From NCBI GenBank assembly GCA_947396885.1, contig OX377204.1, positions 45,681,139 through 45,745,138 on the forward strand: 64,000 bases of DNA, given 5' to 3'. The position numbers and the translations under genes were made by a program. The notes beneath the pieces are model-generated. The model did not search any database. It was not told where the DNA came from and saw only the letters and a list, made by a program, of their open reading frames with translations. Shown here piece by piece: positions 49,701 to 55,985 of this stretch (positions are counted from its first letter, which is position 1; each line of letters starts with the position of its first letter). The DNA comes from Heligmosomoides polygyrus polygyrus. Its lineage: Eukaryota; Nematoda; Chromadorea; Rhabditida; Heligmosomidae.

Positions 49701-49970
49701 TTTTTAAGGAAATTTGAATAGAAATAACCCTTTATCTACCAATGTGCGACGGAAGGAAATTCTCTAGTGACACGGAGATTTAAATGAAGTGAAGTAGGAA
49801 AATTGAAACTTCCACACGTGCATGGTCCAGCCCACCTTGTCTTGACGACGCATCACTTTCATTACGACGGCATAGAGTAGAATCGAAGTGGAGGCAATGA
49901 TGACGAGAGAGCCGCCAGCGAACAGATCTTTGAAGCACAACGGCCGAACGTACCATTCCGGGTCCTCCAT
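25498..49970 (-). CDS. Nematode seven-transmembrane chemoreceptor-like GPCR, five exons over 24.5 kb
   Basis: In transcript order the exons are 49970-49836, 42238-42101, 42022-41864, 39160-38997 and 25765-25498. They join in phases 0, 0, 0, 2 into about 287 aa. TM1 ends VVMKVMRRQDK; TM2 YRFLISAGFADILLLV; TM3 WAWFSMVWHYAVVGW; TM4 SYSICVCCYFVSLIE; extracellular loop 2 with QPWYVTFYYEPSTYG; TM5 MFLTYHVIAIIPPLIFYM; TM6 LILPCLINMVVFIVGQVV; TM7 FCTNSALNPVLLLLCSTTIR. Order and spacing fit nematode serpentine receptors of the srt/srx type (sensory-neuron membrane proteins). NSALNP replaces NPxxY, and the family's usual NR after TM3 is replaced by SRW. Exon 2 could instead start at 42325, which would lengthen intracellular loop 1 by 29 residues. 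Introns of 7.6, 2.7 and 13.2 kb hold mobile elements, but no exon is broken. I infer an intact gene; family subclass is less sure than the 7TM call. Confidence 0.78.
26810..26855. other. Nested hairpin at the 3' side of the Penelope-like element
   Basis: ATTAGTTACCC...GGGTAACTAAT forms an outer stem enclosing a CTCTTCAGTGAAGAG stem. Hammerhead ribozymes occur in Penelope-like elements, but the required CUGANGA/GAAA core is not complete here. Confidence 0.6.
27324..29252 (-). CDS. Penelope-like element ORF, reverse transcriptase part
   Basis: 642 codons. RT motifs in order: CPLDKANNNYSFI (about 188-200); YSLPKLHKNPVKFRFITG (267-284); SADFTNMFTSLPHN with catalytic D351; EGVPQGSNCSPLLADL (434-449); YMDDILII with catalytic D478 and D479; then a Penelope-type thumb with YLDLNIKI and the RLIRCCTAF segment. 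The N-terminal ~180 residues are the Lys-rich linker region of the family. It would reverse transcribe the element RNA, using a nicked target or free 3' end as primer. The ORF's first Met is artificial: in the other copy the frame runs in from the endonuclease ORF, and here a one-base frameshift near 29300 separates them. All catalytic residues are present, so apart from that shift the element looks young. Confidence 0.92.
   Translation of the reverse strand: MFNNSYIRVIIENNSNKRMLPFRCVFKSQPSFSKKMFNYNTIIRSTNLSELNSIFNSKCLCIEEKYKKFIDITHKHIITGNLEIISDKIIKNLIKKGKKFVPKHNVSKENIQHWFEEVFSLFLDKIKNKYKLKDFHLNLIKEKLNILKKKIWKSLLYQINIENNRSFRNLNTHNIEYLNFLKKNFVICPLDKANNNYSFICKKFYLITLAKEMGIVSENGELKISRFNQTYEIYNSENELEIINRHKILCLNNKIKVEGTEIVPLIYSLPKLHKNPVKFRFITGAYNSSIKPLSKEMTIIFTFLKQHFIKYINIITSRNKNFIGYWSINNINISDKISKINIKNCKLFSADFTNMFTSLPHNIILRNIKELIKICFRNAGKKYLAYNGHNNIYYNNNTINKYRYYTEEDLMFFTEYLLKNSFTIFAGIIYKQIEGVPQGSNCSPLLADLTLSVFEYKFCKKLVTQKRYVNIHPFRYMDDILIIHNKNNEYIQNLLSETYENSLQLETTHESDYDCNYLDLNIKIINNKLVTKLYNKTDSFKFYVIRFPHFNSNISIKIKKSIIFTETLRLIRCCTAFNDFVENLVKLITRLVKVDYPVDIIIKNITKCLNRNKYLLYKYDHYDVPHFIPNLLNYNIKYKTQK
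29285..30259 (-). CDS. Penelope-like element ORF, GIY-YIG endonuclease part
   Basis: 324 codons. A Cys cluster C-x2-C-x3-C-x2-C (residues 52-62) precedes the GIY-YIG nuclease. The nuclease has VVY (95-97), C101-x2-C104, YIG (108-110), Arg/His in the RIREH segment (119-123) and a Glu in the QKELFW segment (170). The C-terminal third is a basic linker rich in Lys, followed by CKFCFNES. GIY-YIG enzymes nick DNA, here presumably the target site. No ATG opens the frame at 30259 (the first codon is TTG), so the true start is unclear. The frame ends at a TAA just after a probable frameshift; the frame that continues is the RT ORF, 32 bases on. Confidence 0.88.
   Translation of the reverse strand: MGLFYTLLFWPAQRTHTCNPHNQNHYYKNNSFAKSKVNGINILDNFGNDNKCNNCSENCNICTMINKTEYVHSSVTNLRINTHNRSNDNCNISNVVYCIACNDCQKQYIGITTRKLKYRIREHLSQIKNPKINKCLYTHFGNNCNNLSINITILDSLEDNVDKDILLQKELFWIKLINTAHPFGFNDHIKGYGNISDIDNPLMYKENHPFYNLKIRKIKKRNGKRNKKRESHNTCDTFSPDEFFNRFNQMNSIVEMYRYINTFKKKYLKKVIKITCNKEHFNNIDENKYRILVSMLCKFCFNESKSKCLKSEHKHTMLMLESHI
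30241..30480 (-). promoter_or_regulatory. Highly structured 5' region of the Penelope-like element
   Basis: Several stems follow one another: AGTGTAGA/TCTACACT (30241-30268), GGTATG/CATACC (about 30322-30338), GTTCCTTCAAA/TTTGAAGGAAC (about 30350-30413) and a long imperfect stem GGTTCTTTTGG...CCATCAAAAGAACC enclosing CAGGAGTTT/AAACTCCTG (about 30414-30480). The arrangement suggests a folded RNA end, perhaps for processing or RT recognition. No known ribozyme core was matched. Confidence 0.55.
30711..30805 (+). repeat. Polypyrimidine TTTTC/TCTTT microsatellite
   Basis: About 95 bases of almost pure T and C on the + strand, between the Penelope-like element and the SINE. Confidence 0.85.
30819..31118 (-). 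mobile_element. tRNA-derived SINE with 8-bp target duplication
   Basis: On the minus strand the element opens GGGCGCGTGTAGCGCAGTCGG. TAGCGCAGTCGG resembles a pol III A box and GGTTTGAATTTCC a B box. It then has a ~200-base unrelated body and ends in a (CCTTTAT)n tail. The duplication GTTAGATA lies at 30811-30818 and 31119-31126. It is inserted in the left arm of the foldback element. A short related fragment is at 51763-51806. Confidence 0.85.
31667..31806 (+). mobile_element. SINE-like insertion in the foldback arm
   Basis: About 140 bases present in the left arm but absent from the matching right arm (near 32300). GGTTCGGTTCC looks like a B box in a tRNA-like segment (31735-31800). No tail or duplication was resolved. 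Confidence 0.5.
33756..35122 (-). mobile_element. Non-autonomous hAT-type DNA transposon, copy 2
   Basis: 1,367 bases with the same termini as 10555-11986 (CAGGGATGTGCGGAA), in the opposite orientation. Flanked by a perfect 8-base duplication CTTGAGAC at 33748-33755 and 35123-35130. Internal sequence aligns with copy 1 throughout. No transposase ORF. It lies in intron 4 of the receptor gene. Confidence 0.92.
35640..35830 (+). pseudogene. RTE-type reverse transcriptase fragment
   Basis: A degenerate stretch reads TITIWKKIDNPAGCTNYCPI then VFELIVDGRFRDI. This matches the RT fingers block of nematode RTE LINEs (IPIWKxKGD..CTxYRPIxLLSH..KIFERIxDxRLR). Frame and domain are lost downstream. A relic. 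Confidence 0.65.
35831..37560. other. Intron stretch with no recognised gene
   Basis: A GC-rich inverted pair AGTCGCTCCAGCGAAT / AATCGCTGGAGGGACT (about 36148-36163 and 36274-36289) suggests a small MITE. Bases 36320-36600 are GC-rich and unassigned, and 36640-37560 is AT-rich and featureless. Confidence 0.45.
37645..37692. repeat. Perfect 20-bp-arm inverted repeat
   Basis: ACTCGGGGATGGTACCCGGC (37645-37664) is exactly complementary to 37673-37692, with the 8-base loop TTTTTCGC. It sits in a GC-rich patch (37555-37850) within receptor intron 4. Confidence 0.92.
38010..38370 (+). pseudogene. RTE-type LINE C-terminal fragment, internally deleted
   Basis: Reads PERLKSKTYEVVFRQVAIYG then AEFWPVSEEVE, matching the RLKSKxYxxVxRPVAxYGAECWP block downstream of nematode RTE RT domains. 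After a deletion it resumes as LHLDLKFAE then REKWRQ, the family's C-terminal end, and finishes with a GAAGAAG-rich tail. Lies in receptor intron 4. Confidence 0.75.
38997..39160 (-). CDS. Receptor exon 4 (extracellular loop 2, TM5)
   Basis: Acceptor CTTTTTAG (strong nematode-type), donor AT|GTGAGT in phase 2, 164 bases. Encodes HFQPWYVTFYYEPS, then LHGG and a hydrophobic TM5. Confidence 0.82.
39290..39645 (+). pseudogene. Conventional Penelope-like GIY-YIG C-terminal fragment
   Basis: Frameshifted remains read GAICQIECLSCDAKYY, then after shifts RLKEHL-like sequence, then DYEVKCTILAIESDISARKA and LEAFWIFTRNPVMNN-NECLALT. This is the typical C-terminal part of canonical Penelope GIY-YIG endonucleases. 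It lies in intron 3 of the receptor gene on the opposite strand and overlaps no exon. Confidence 0.7.
39688..40601 (-). mobile_element. Internally deleted Tc1/mariner-superfamily element with G-tract termini
   Basis: 914 bases between inverted ends TTAGGGGGGGGGGG-CAAAAG-TAATGAGACA and their complement, flanked by TA (39686-39687 and 40602-40603). The termini each contain an 11-base G or C tract. Contains a transposase remnant. Confidence 0.82.
39789..40353 (-). pseudogene. Mariner-like transposase, N-terminally deleted
   Basis: The open reading runs from about 40353 (SIFTQDEKYVFYLNPAKQ) through RPGELLPTFVRRDVHGEKHL. It carries the second acidic motif VLLFDNAAPH and a third motif HPPYSLDICPCNYHYY, where the usual CDYH is CNYH. 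That Asn would replace a catalytic Asp of the DDD triad. The helix-turn-helix DNA-binding half is missing. Not functional. Confidence 0.8.
40604..41863 (-). other. Receptor intron 3 remainder, no recognised gene
   Basis: No coding or repeat signal recognised outside the mariner-like element and the Penelope fragment to its left. Confidence 0.5.
41864..42022 (-). CDS. Receptor exon 3 (TM3-TM4)
   Basis: 53 codons, phase 0; acceptor TCCCCTAG, donor GAG|GTAAGC. The intron separating it from exon 2 is only 78 bases. Encodes the Trp-rich TM3 and the Cys-rich TM4. Confidence 0.82.
42101..42238 (-). CDS. Receptor exon 2 (TM2)
   Basis: 46 codons, phase 0 at both ends; acceptor TATGTTCAG, donor CTACAG|GTAGGC. 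Encodes GFADILLLVNYGIWPGVTI. The alternative in-phase acceptor TTTTAAG at 42325/42326 is weaker and implies an unusually long loop. Confidence 0.78.
42493..43737 (-). mobile_element. Mariner transposon, complete length, inactive
   Basis: 1,245 bases bounded by inverted repeats CTAGGTCGTTGCATATGAAA / TTTCATATACAACGATCTAA that continue through ATGGCCG. Flanked by TA duplications at 42491-42492 and 43738-43739. Size, TIR position and TA target are those of mariner elements. Lies in intron 1 of the receptor gene. Confidence 0.9.
42700..43558 (-). pseudogene. Mariner transposase with frameshifts and stops
   Basis: Starts MGHRDIRVLYLYEWKS. It then shifts frame before RRWFERFR and SGDES, which are followed by DRGRP-like sequence, and resumes in VTCDEKRIFYGNN-CRSAQWLKK (first catalytic Asp). 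Later come VLLHDNARQK (second Asp) and a degraded FPDLCLTDDHFF (third Asp). Several frameshifts and stops separate these blocks. DD34D spacing identifies true mariner. Confidence 0.85.
43740..44904. other. Intron 1 stretch with no recognised gene
   Basis: Only a hairpin, GCCGTCAG-a-GCGGC...GCCGC-a-CTGACGGC at 44836-44873, immediately left of the RTE insertion. Confidence 0.5.
44905..46798 (+). mobile_element. 5'-truncated RTE-type LINE
   Basis: No endonuclease domain is present. Sequence starts in the linker (HLTAYRKLKRLAKTAVAKAK), continues through the RT and the C-terminal domain, and ends in a GAGGAGAAGAAGAAG tail. GC-rich against its surroundings. Inserted antisense in intron 1 of the receptor gene. 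Confidence 0.85.
44932..46772 (+). pseudogene. RTE reverse transcriptase, broken
   Basis: Linker at 44932-45129, frameshift, then RT from 45238: GKEAGPDGVPVEAWKVL, FKQKGDASECSNYQGIKLIS, CYLAFLDLEKAYDRL (first catalytic Asp), then a frameshift at a G10 tract (45793-45802). It resumes with GVHQGSALSPFLFLL and YADDITLV (catalytic Asp pair, about 46005-46030) until a stop at 46137-46139, then another in-frame stop near 46248. The C-terminal part from 46353 has LLYGCECWALGKAQERQL and RLRWYGHVLRRPEDH, ending TRTADPATARE. Non-functional. Confidence 0.88.
46985..47080 (-). mobile_element. Solo hAT-like terminus with TTTACGA repeats
   Basis: The minus strand starts CAGGGGTGTGCGTAAATGAA and is followed by repeated CGTAAATCGTAAA motifs. 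Resembles 15788-15893. The matching far end was not found. Confidence 0.45.
47214..47835. repeat. Inverted pair of a GC-rich dispersed repeat
   Basis: GTTCTTCCCCCTAGCATGCG...CTAATTGCGCGAGGAGCGCCCA at 47214-47275 recurs as the reverse complement at about 47770-47832. A partial third start, GTTCTTCCCC, at 47725 runs into a 17-base C tract (47731-47747). Confidence 0.6.
47900..48043 (+). pseudogene. Possible Tc-type transposase C-terminal fragment
   Basis: The frame reads SLEELKVAIVQYCKTLTPEV, then IMRRKIEQIVEQGGRNIVGG and HY-stop. The pattern (xxELKxAI...I..RIExVIxxxGGxxxHY-stop) resembles the C-terminal end of Tc1-type transposases. No catalytic motifs upstream. Confidence 0.4.
48044..49835. 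other. Receptor intron 1, 5' part, no recognised gene
   Basis: Contains a G12 tract at 49133-49144. ORFs at 48295-48666 and 49417-49707 show no domain. Confidence 0.5.
49836..49970 (-). CDS. Receptor exon 1 (start, TM1)
   Basis: ATG at 49970 begins MEDPEWYVRPLCF, and 45 codons end at AAG|GTGGGC in phase 0. Earlier in-frame starts are not ATG. Confidence 0.75.
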
Positions 49971-52900
49971 CGCTGAAGCAATGCTTACGTGTTGCGAGCA
50001 ATGAACCTTTGGCGGCAGCAATTCTTTTGGAGGCGAAGTAATTGAGAGGAAATTGCACGGGGAAGTGTCAAGTGGTTGTTGTGCTGCTTGAGATTTGCAG
50101 AGCGAAAGTTGCGAAGGAGCTAACCATCGGAAGGAGGGGAAGAACGCTGATCACCGGTAATTCGGAAAGCGACTCGGTGTGGTTTATGACGCCACTCGAC
50201 CGCTATAGCTTTCCGCTTACCGACAGCAAGCTGCATCAAGCATTGTACGACGAGGAGTGCAACGGAAAATTGTGTATCAGTTCAACCGCCGTCTCCAAGC
50301 AATCGTGCGACTTTTGTCAAGCTATGTATATATACTTGGGAGAGATGGTATTTGCCTTAAAACTACGAGAAGCTTACAAGCTTAAAGTGCCCAGGAGAAA
50401 TACGTTATACGCGGTTCATTCTTCACAATTCTGGTGATCGAATACACTACAAAATATCCGCTTCTATCAGAGCCCGTACAGAGCGCTTCTATCAGCATCC
50501 AGTGGGATACAGAAGCGTTATTCCATGATATGACTTCAAATCGTAACTAGGCAATGACGTGTGCCTCCAGATCACGAGCTCCTTTCTTTCGCTAGCTCCA
50601 TTTATACATTTTCCCAATGATGTCATCGTCTATTTGTGCACGATTTGCTACAACGGCTAGACCAGTCATAGAATAAATACACCTTGGAGCTCGTGAGCTC
50701 CAAAGTCCTCTTAATAAGATGAGCGGTCTTATCACAGGTGTAAAGCAAACGTGAAGGTGTAGAAGGTGAAAAAAGATGAGCCGACTTCAGTTCCTTTGGA
50801 ATCACTTGTCGTCAGTTCGATATTCCATGGGAGGTGCCTGATCAACGACACCATTTCCAAGCAGATGGCAAAACGCAATGCTTTTAAAAGAACTAGTCCT
50901 TAAGTCAAACTACATTCATTAAAAAAACTTAAAGCAATGTATAAATTACGCAAATTGCGTGCTGCAGCGGTGATTAATCGGTTATATCATTAGCATGCAA
51001 TATGATGTTGATGTTTCCTAACCCATTAGACCTAATTTGTCGGCTATTTTCCATGTTCAACGAAAATTCAATTTTTACACTGTTCGTGGTCCATCGAAGG
51101 TTTACATACAGCCCTTAATGGACTCAACATTAATGGAAGATTATGTGCGAGAGGTTAAGCCGTTAAGAGATATTAGGGTTTTAATTATACCGTGACGAAC
51201 CAACTTTCTGCCATCGGAACAGGGAAGAAACCCACACAATTGCTGCTCTATTGAAGTCACCTCACGAGAATGGAGCCCTGTGAGAGGCGATTTGAGAACA
51301 GTCGTCGAGAAAATGTCAATAGGAGTGGTAAAGGAACGTCAGATGTAGAAGCGGGAACCAGAAAATCCATTTAGGCGGCTGTACTGGTGGACACGTCGGA
51401 GCTTCTGAGAAGATAATATTGACAAGGTGAGTTTCTTTTGCTGTAAAACAAAGCACATTATGTCTCCTAATTGCAGAGCGATACTAATAATAGGAATACT
51501 AATACGAAGTTTAGCAGCTCAGAGAAAAAAGAAGAAGGAGAAGAAGGAGCAAAGAGGGACGAAACCCACACAAACACAAGAAGCAAATTTTTAAGATTTT
51601 TTACCTTTGCTTGTCTTCCGATCGTCTAAACATTTTCGGACTGTTCTACTTGAGCGAGTCGAGGGCAGATGAACATTAGCAGTAGCTTCTGCCACAGGGA
51701 ACAGCGTTCTACAAGGCACCGCCTCCTAGATGACGAAGGGAGAGCAAACGTAAAGCAAAGCGCCGGTAACCAATCCCAGCTCGGATGCGCCGCGCATTCT
51801 ACTTTCAGAACATCAAAAGTTTCTTAAATTCGTAGAGTGTTATCCACCTTAATTAAGAGGAATCCGCAAAGCAACTTTCTGGTTCTGAATAAGAGAACAG
51901 TTAATGCTCATAAAACAAAGGACTATATTTTTAGTATCCTCCCGTCTACGACGCCATTCCTTTTCTGAAAGCGTTCCAAGTGGTTCGGAAAACGACGCTT
52001 TTCGAAGGCGCCGCAGAATCAAGTGCAACCGTGAACTTCTAATCATACGTTTTTGCACGGATGAAGCATGCGATGTACTATGCATATAGTGCTCCAGCCC
52101 ACTATGTAGCTCGCTTCCTGCTTCCTTCTTTATAAGCAATGATCGCTTGAGAGTGGCTTAGAATGTTCGTGGCGGTTCGATGAGTCTAATTCCTCCCAAG
52201 TTCTTCAAATCAAATCATTTTACATTTTGGTAATGATGTTTTCGATAACTCTAACCCTTGGACGATTGGTTGAAAATTTCTCATTTCTTTTGGCATCCTT
52301 CCTCTAGACGTTCGTTTCATCTGAGCCAGGCTTTTCGTCATTTCAATGTTCTCCATTAGTAATATTGACGAGCTTAGGGAAACATTCTGAATGCAATTCG
52401 ATACCGAAACTGAAAGGATTTCGAGGAATTCCATACAGGGCAAATGATTTCACCGCGAACCACAATCTGCCACTAACATTCACTGGCCTACTCAAAGAGA
52501 CTTAAGTGATTAAAAACAATGCAATTGGATGTCTTGTGGTCCAAGTTGTTCGCCGTTTGCACTTGCTTAGATATCCAAGAAAAAATTCTCGTGCTCACAT
52601 CACGTAGATATTCACACTAATCTCCAATCTGGGCAGCAAATAATGTAGGCTCCATTCGTGGAGTTCAGCGGCTGCTTCAGAAGTCCGTTGAAAAGTTGTT
52701 TCTGCGAAGGATTTTTGTGTCGCCGAGCAAAAAGGAAGACGCCTGCTGATGTGCGCTTTGCGCCGTGGATACATTCCATCGGACTGAGATGAGGGCCGCT
52801 AAGGCGCGTCGATGACGCAGTGAAGGAGGATCAGCTCAAATCCTGGAATTGAGGCAGGATAGAAGCGTTGCTGATGTCGACGTCAGCCGTGAGAGGGCAG

Positions 52901-53225
52901 CAAGAAAGCAGAGTAGTCCCAAGGATAACACTTCGAGTAACATCGGACTGTGCAACCTGGGACTTTGCCTAAATAGGGATATTACATTTTTACATTTCGT
53001 CTTGCATGAACGTATTGGGTGTTATAAAAGAAATACGACTGACTTCAAAATGGCCAACGTGGAGTCCCCACAGTGAGGCCTTCTGCTCTGCTGTCCAATT
53101 AGTCGCAGTCAATAAAATTAGGTGCCATAATTGTTTTATAGGAATTATACTTCGTGTGACATTTGACTTATCTCGCCTGCTCCTATTGCATCATCAACGC
53201 AATTTCATCAGATAGAACAGCATTT
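49971..53225. other. Region upstream of the receptor gene, no recognised gene
   Basis: Presumably holds the receptor's promoter, but no element can be named. The + strand ORF 50042-50437 (131 aa, Cys-containing, no domain) is not called. A GAAGAAGGAG low-complexity patch lies near 51525-51555. Confidence 0.45.
51763..51806 (-). mobile_element. Short SINE fragment
   Basis: GGATGCGCC..GCGCATTCTACTT and the preceding CCAATCCC match the tail-side body of the SINE at 30819-31118. Too short to define ends. Confidence 0.4.
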
Positions 53226-53660
53226 TCAAGGCAGGTAGAGTAAAGAGCCGATGACCTAGATTCAGCGCATCAATCAACCTTCCAGGTGTATGTTGAGGAT
53301 CACCTACAGTCACCCTTAAGTGGATGTAGACGTGGGCGAGTGAGATACCAACCAACTTGAGTACCCTGAAGGTCAAGCCAGGTTGATCAAAACCCATAGA
53401 GCAGGACATAGAGTGCTGCTCTTGGGTTGTCGCGAAGCAATCATCCTTGCAATTGACCTGTTCTTTCCTGGCCGTTATCTGAAGCGCTTCAAGTGTCCTG
53501 CCTGCCGAAATGTTGCTTTATCTCGATTGGTACATCGCATCTAAGTGGCACTCCCTGTGCTCTCCCCAAGGAGTTGACACACTGGGAGGCTAGCTCCTCT
53601 TCCAGCGGTGGCCTTCATGTCAAAAGTGGAGAGACCTGTTCTTGAACGCATGTCAGTTGT
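53226..53660 (-). mobile_element. Conventional Penelope-like 3' fragment, inverted relative to 54390-54780
   Basis: The minus strand shares, with gaps, GATAAAGCAACATTT..GCAGGACACTT, CCCAAGA, CTCTATGGGTTTTG, ACCTTCAGGGTACTC and CTCGCCCACGTCTACATCCA with the + strand copy downstream. Coding content is degraded. Confidence 0.65.
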
Positions 53661-54099
53661 TGACTGTAGGTACAAAATATTGACGACTGCTTTGCTATGT
53701 GTTTTACTCATGCTGATATGGACACATAGTTCGATCTGTTGAACCAACAGTCCGAGCATGTAAGGCTTACGCGCGAAACATTTACAGAAAATTGGCTAGC
53801 CTTCACCAATCTACAGGTGTACTTGTCTCACGAAGAAATGAAGACTAGATGGCATCGCAAACCAAGGAGCAAGAACTTCTCTGTTTATTGTTGCTTTGCC
53901 CATCCCTCCAGCACTAACTTGGACGCCATTAAAAATATGTTCCAAACAGCTACTTTTAAAGACAGCAGCAGTTTGTGTTTGTTATTCGAAGACGGATAAC
54001 GAACACAACCTGCTGCCTTTGAAAATGGAGCAAAATATTTCACAAGTCAACGGCTACCCAGTCAATAGTTCCTCTAGAAGAGGAATAATACCATGACAT

Positions 54100-54790
54100 G
54101 ACGTGATGGCTCGCGGTGAGGAGGAACGGAGGAAAATACCCTTCTGCATGCCTTTCATCTCAGATGAAGCGAGCGCAGAGAACCGCGTGTGCGGTGGAAA
54201 AGCGGATCTCCAACGGGTGGTAAAGGTGTTTGAAGTGTATGCCACAAATCTGGAGGGGCAGTTGGTCCGGATGACTCCACTCCACCCAGCGTAGTTTGTT
54301 CTAGGGGGGGGGGGGGAGAGACTGCGGATGGATGACAGGATGGCAGGCCTCGTGCCACGTAGAATGTGCGGGCATGAGCGTGTAGAGTAAACGGGCAGAC
54401 CCCTGGGTATCAAAATTTCAAGGAGCATTTAGCCGACCTCAAAAAACCCAATGTGTTATCTCCTTGGAAAGAGCGCAGGGAACGATGTCACTACAACGCG
54501 ATGTTCCAAGGGTGCGTGCCTATCGTGGCAAGATAAAGCAACATTTAAGCAAGCAGGACACTTATGGCGCTTTGGATTGCGGCAAGGAACCGGCAGGTCA
54601 GGCGCAAAGAAATCGTAGCGCTAACCCAAGAACTGGCACCCTATGTTGAGCTCTGTGGGTTTTGGACGTAGCGGTAATCCAAGGACCTGATCTGACCTTC
54701 ACGGTACTCGGAGATTTTCAGGACTAAACCCACTCGCCCACATCTACCTCCACTTAGAATGACAGGTGGTACTCGTCGGCAACCACATGG
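54100..54790 (+). pseudogene. Conventional Penelope-like element, GIY-YIG region, degenerate
   Basis: Open segment ARGEEERRKIPFCMPFISDE then LEGQLVRMT resembles the region between RT and endonuclease of nematode Penelope elements. After a G13 tract (54304-54316) come shifted remains TGRPLGIKI / EHLADLKKPNVLSPW, and finally ALWIAARNRQVRRKEIVALT. This is the canonical RT-then-GIY-YIG order, unlike the AT-rich element at 26575-30710. Confidence 0.65.
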
Positions 54791-55329
54791 AAGGTTAGAT
54801 GACACGCTGTATCTGAGACATCGGCTCTTGGCTCGATATCTTGAGACGCTCTTCTATATAACTGGGGAGTAGTTTCGCCAATATTCTCGAACATTTCAGG
54901 CTCTGAAAAGGCGAAGATATCGAAAAGTAAAGTCTGTTAAACAATCTCGGTGGACAGCTTAGAGAGACATGCTGGAATAGCATATCCTACTATGCATGCA
55001 GGAGGAAGATTTCTTGTCTGTTGTGTATTATGGCGAACTTCATAGACATGGCCGGCTCGATGGCTTAATCACCCAAGTTCAAGGAACAGTACCACTTTCT
55101 CTCTGAGAAGGGAAGAGCTGAGAGGTGAGGAATTGCGCCGAGTGGGGCACGTGAGGCGTTGCGAAGAAATGGCCCCATTGCGGTCGACTGTTCTTGCTAC
55201 ATTTCAATTAGTAGACCGCAGAGTGCACGCATGCACATCCTGCGGTGCTGGTGCAGTTGTGTAACCGCGGGTACGACACTCCGGTGGGCGTGCTCCGGCC
55301 GAGTGTGAATTTCAAAAAGATCTCAAAAG
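54791..55329. other. Stretch with no recognised gene
   Basis: No domain recognised. A tRNA-like patch near 55050-55095 is too weak to call. Confidence 0.4.
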
Positions 55330-55985
55330 CCTAAATCTGCTAGAAATGGTGTGGCGTTGGTGTCCCTGTGCTGGCCGACTTCGATCGTGTATGTGGGAGC
55401 GTTGGACTGCAGCTGAATCTTACGATGATGATGTTCATGAGGAACGGACAAGTTTCTGATGCCCCATTCTCGCTCAACGGAACGAACAACTTCCGAACGG
55501 TCCAGCTGCGTGTATCTGGGTAGCGAATTCAATATGGGCAGAGCTGAGCAGGAGGAAACGATCGGCTTGGGAGCTTTGAAGAGTGTCGAAGAAGTCGTGA
55601 ACAAGGCGAAGAACGTCCGGCTCCATACCCTCCTCTTTGTCTCCTCTGTTCTTCTTGCGATAACATACGCCTCAGAAACCTGAGCTATACGAAAGCAAGA
55701 TTAACGCGCGATCAGCGTTACGCAGCGTGGAATTAAGAGGACGGTGCTCAAAAATACACAACTAGCGCAAGTGAGAGATTTTTCCGGAGGTCCGAGCTTT
55801 GTCGTTGTAGAAAATTAGGTGGGCCGGCCAAGCAATCGCGGACACCCTCTGGGTGAGAGCCGTCACCTACTGGATTCCACGGGATGTCAAGAAAACATAA
55901 GGGCGCCAACGATCGCGTTGGTCGGACTTCGTCGTGAAAACTCTGAACGAACGATATGACGTTCTTTGGGTCAACGGTTCTGCTT
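55330..55985 (+). pseudogene. RTE-type LINE C-terminal fragment
   Basis: Shifted frames read GLQLNLTMMMFMRNGQVSDA, then YLGSEFNMGRAEQEE, LGALKSVEEVVNKAKNVRLH, ITYASETWAIRK, and later WIPRDVK and WSDFFVKTLNERYD-like pieces. These are successive blocks of the C-terminal half of a nematode RTE polyprotein (YVYLGREVNM, YASETWALRK, DWIPRDVKR). At least two stops and several shifts. Its right end abuts the CR1-type element. Confidence 0.75.

Noticed and set aside
50042..50437. 131-aa + strand ORF opposite the receptor 5' end
   Set aside because: No recognised domain and it lies in probable promoter sequence; chance length is plausible.
55050..55095. tRNA-like start of a SINE
   Set aside because: A possible A box is visible, but no B box at the right distance and no tail.
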